Assembly: GCA_021202325.1 (NCBI GenBank)
Contig: JAJQDF010000093.1
Span: 1 to 6,569 of the forward strand
Origin: Clostridiales bacterium
Lineage (GTDB): Bacteria > Bacillota > Clostridia > Lachnospirales > Anaerotignaceae
Direction of reading: 5' to 3'
Length of the DNA stretch: 6,569 nucleotides
The translations under genes and the position numbers were made by a program. How positions within the stretch are numbered: position 1 is the stretch's first letter; each line of letters opens with the position of its first letter. Below the pieces are notes generated by a model. The model worked only from the letters and a program-made list of their open reading frames with translations, ran no database searches and was not told the origin of the DNA. This document shows positions 6,283-6,569 of the stretch, one piece after another.

Positions 6283-6369
6283 TTATTTAATCAGTGATAT
6301 CACTAGATCAATAGCACTAATGATAAGCGATACGATTTAGAGTACTTTCCATTTCGATATACGTTTCAT
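6283..6369 (-). pseudogene. Holin-like/type I toxin small peptide, interrupted by an in-frame stop
   Basis: The minus-strand ATG at 6369-6367 follows a perfect AAGGAGG. One frame of 28 codons runs to TAA at 6285-6283, broken by TAA at codon 11 (6339-6337). Before the stop it reads MKRISKWKVL, a basic N-terminus; after it, in the same frame, IVSLIISAIDLVISLIK, a single membrane-type segment ending in Lys. This basic-hydrophobic-Lys pattern and size, the 3' UTR hairpin, the terminator and a convergent promoter resemble holin-like type I toxins of Firmicutes (TxpA/BsrG style). The Asp in the hydrophobic segment is unusual for a working toxin. Most likely this is an inactivated toxin. Alternatively only the 10-residue peptide is made, or the whole frame is chance. 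Family membership is a pattern-based inference. Confidence 0.55.
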
Positions 6370-6376
6370 TAGCATA

Positions 6377-6383
6377 CCTCCTT
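6377..6383 (-). promoter_or_regulatory. Perfect Shine-Dalgarno of the minus-strand small peptide
   Basis: AAGGAGG on the minus strand lies exactly 7 bases before the ATG at 6369. Part of it (AGGA) can pair with TCCT at 6391-6388 on the same strand around a 5-base loop, extended by further pairs after a mismatch. It could therefore be partly sequestered in the mRNA, as described for several type I toxins. Confidence 0.65.
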
Positions 6384-6399
6384 ATGTAGGAAGTGACCT

Positions 6400-6569
6400 G
6401 TTTTATTGCCTAATCTTATTAGTCAGTAATCGCTAAGCTAAATATAATTCTTTGTTCATGTGCTGAAAGTAAATTTGTTCGTCATAAACTAATTTTGCTT
6501 CACTAACTAACCGCCGCAGCGGCTATACAGCAGAATGTTCCGCATTTTTAAAATAACACATTTACATAA
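6400..6569. other. Upstream region of the peptide locus; no gene seen
   Basis: No supported gene is visible on either strand. Short hairpins occur: CTAAT/ATTAG (6410-6422) and GCCG/CGGC (6513-6523). GCGG (6519-6522) with CCGC (6540-6543), followed by a T-run (6545-6549), could be a weak plus-strand terminator. TATATT on the minus strand (about 6444-6439) is a possible -10 box for the peptide mRNA, but its -35 region is poor. A plus-strand ATG at 6535 stays open to the window edge but has no ribosome-binding site. Confidence 0.4.

Larger units (their letters stand above)
6196..6395 (+). ncRNA. Candidate antisense antitoxin RNA (3' end uncertain)
   Basis: A transcript from the strong promoter at 6161-6189 would contain a hairpin at 6203-6235, a long hairpin at 6251-6278 and the complement of the whole minus-strand peptide frame at 6283-6369. 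Convergent overlap with the 3' end of a short hydrophobic peptide mRNA is the arrangement of type I antitoxins such as RatA (for TxpA) and SR4 (for BsrG) in Bacillus subtilis. The 3' end is a guess: a weak stem at 6375-6395 precedes TTTT (6401-6404), and GCGG/CCGC followed by a T-run (6519-6549) is an alternative. The existence and function of the RNA are inferred. Confidence 0.45.

Noticed and set aside
6535..6569. Start of a plus-strand gene at the window edge
   Set aside because: Only 11 codons are visible, there is no Shine-Dalgarno and no recognisable motif.

Overview
The window looks like chromosomal DNA from an anaerobic, low-to-moderate GC Firmicute of the class Clostridia. The reasons are strong AAGGAG/GGAGG ribosome-binding sites, heavy use of ATA and AGA codons, and gene types typical of gut or anaerobic clostridia (DUF362, Flavodoxin_4-like proteins, a CMD-cupin fusion). 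The lineage is an inference from style, not from a marker alignment.

Layout. Positions 1-291 hold the 3' part of a small membrane protein of the COG2426 'small multidrug export' type, followed closely by rsmA/ksgA (307-1182), which ends in an intrinsic terminator (1199-1228). A new transcription unit starts at a MerR-type promoter (1322-1352): TTGACC and TATACT separated by 19 bp, with a perfect 16-bp palindrome in the spacer. It drives a co-directional set: a carboxymuconolactone-decarboxylase/cupin fusion (1383-2138), a flavodoxin (2203-2706), a DUF362 protein (2744-3658) and a second flavodoxin (3665-4149). The reading frame of the second flavodoxin is broken near its start, exactly at an A AAA AAC heptamer. 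The set looks like a regulated redox or stress-response operon of unknown substrate. No MerR-family regulator gene is in the window.

A second unit has its own sigma-A-like promoter and encodes a small single-domain cupin (4246-4626). After a hairpin terminator comes a 3-oxo-tetronate kinase family protein, OtnK (4789-6069). The usual OtnC/OtnI partners are not present.

The last 500 bp (6070-6569) lack a normal gene but are highly structured. They read best as a decayed type I toxin-antitoxin locus. On the minus strand there is a perfect Shine-Dalgarno, a 28-codon basic-plus-hydrophobic peptide frame interrupted by one in-frame TAA, a strong 3'-UTR hairpin and an intrinsic terminator. On the plus strand a near-consensus promoter (TTGATA-17-TATAAT) would start an antisense RNA inside the toxin's terminator and run convergently through the toxin 3' region. 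This is the least expected element of the window. It was found from sequence pattern only and has not been checked by any search.
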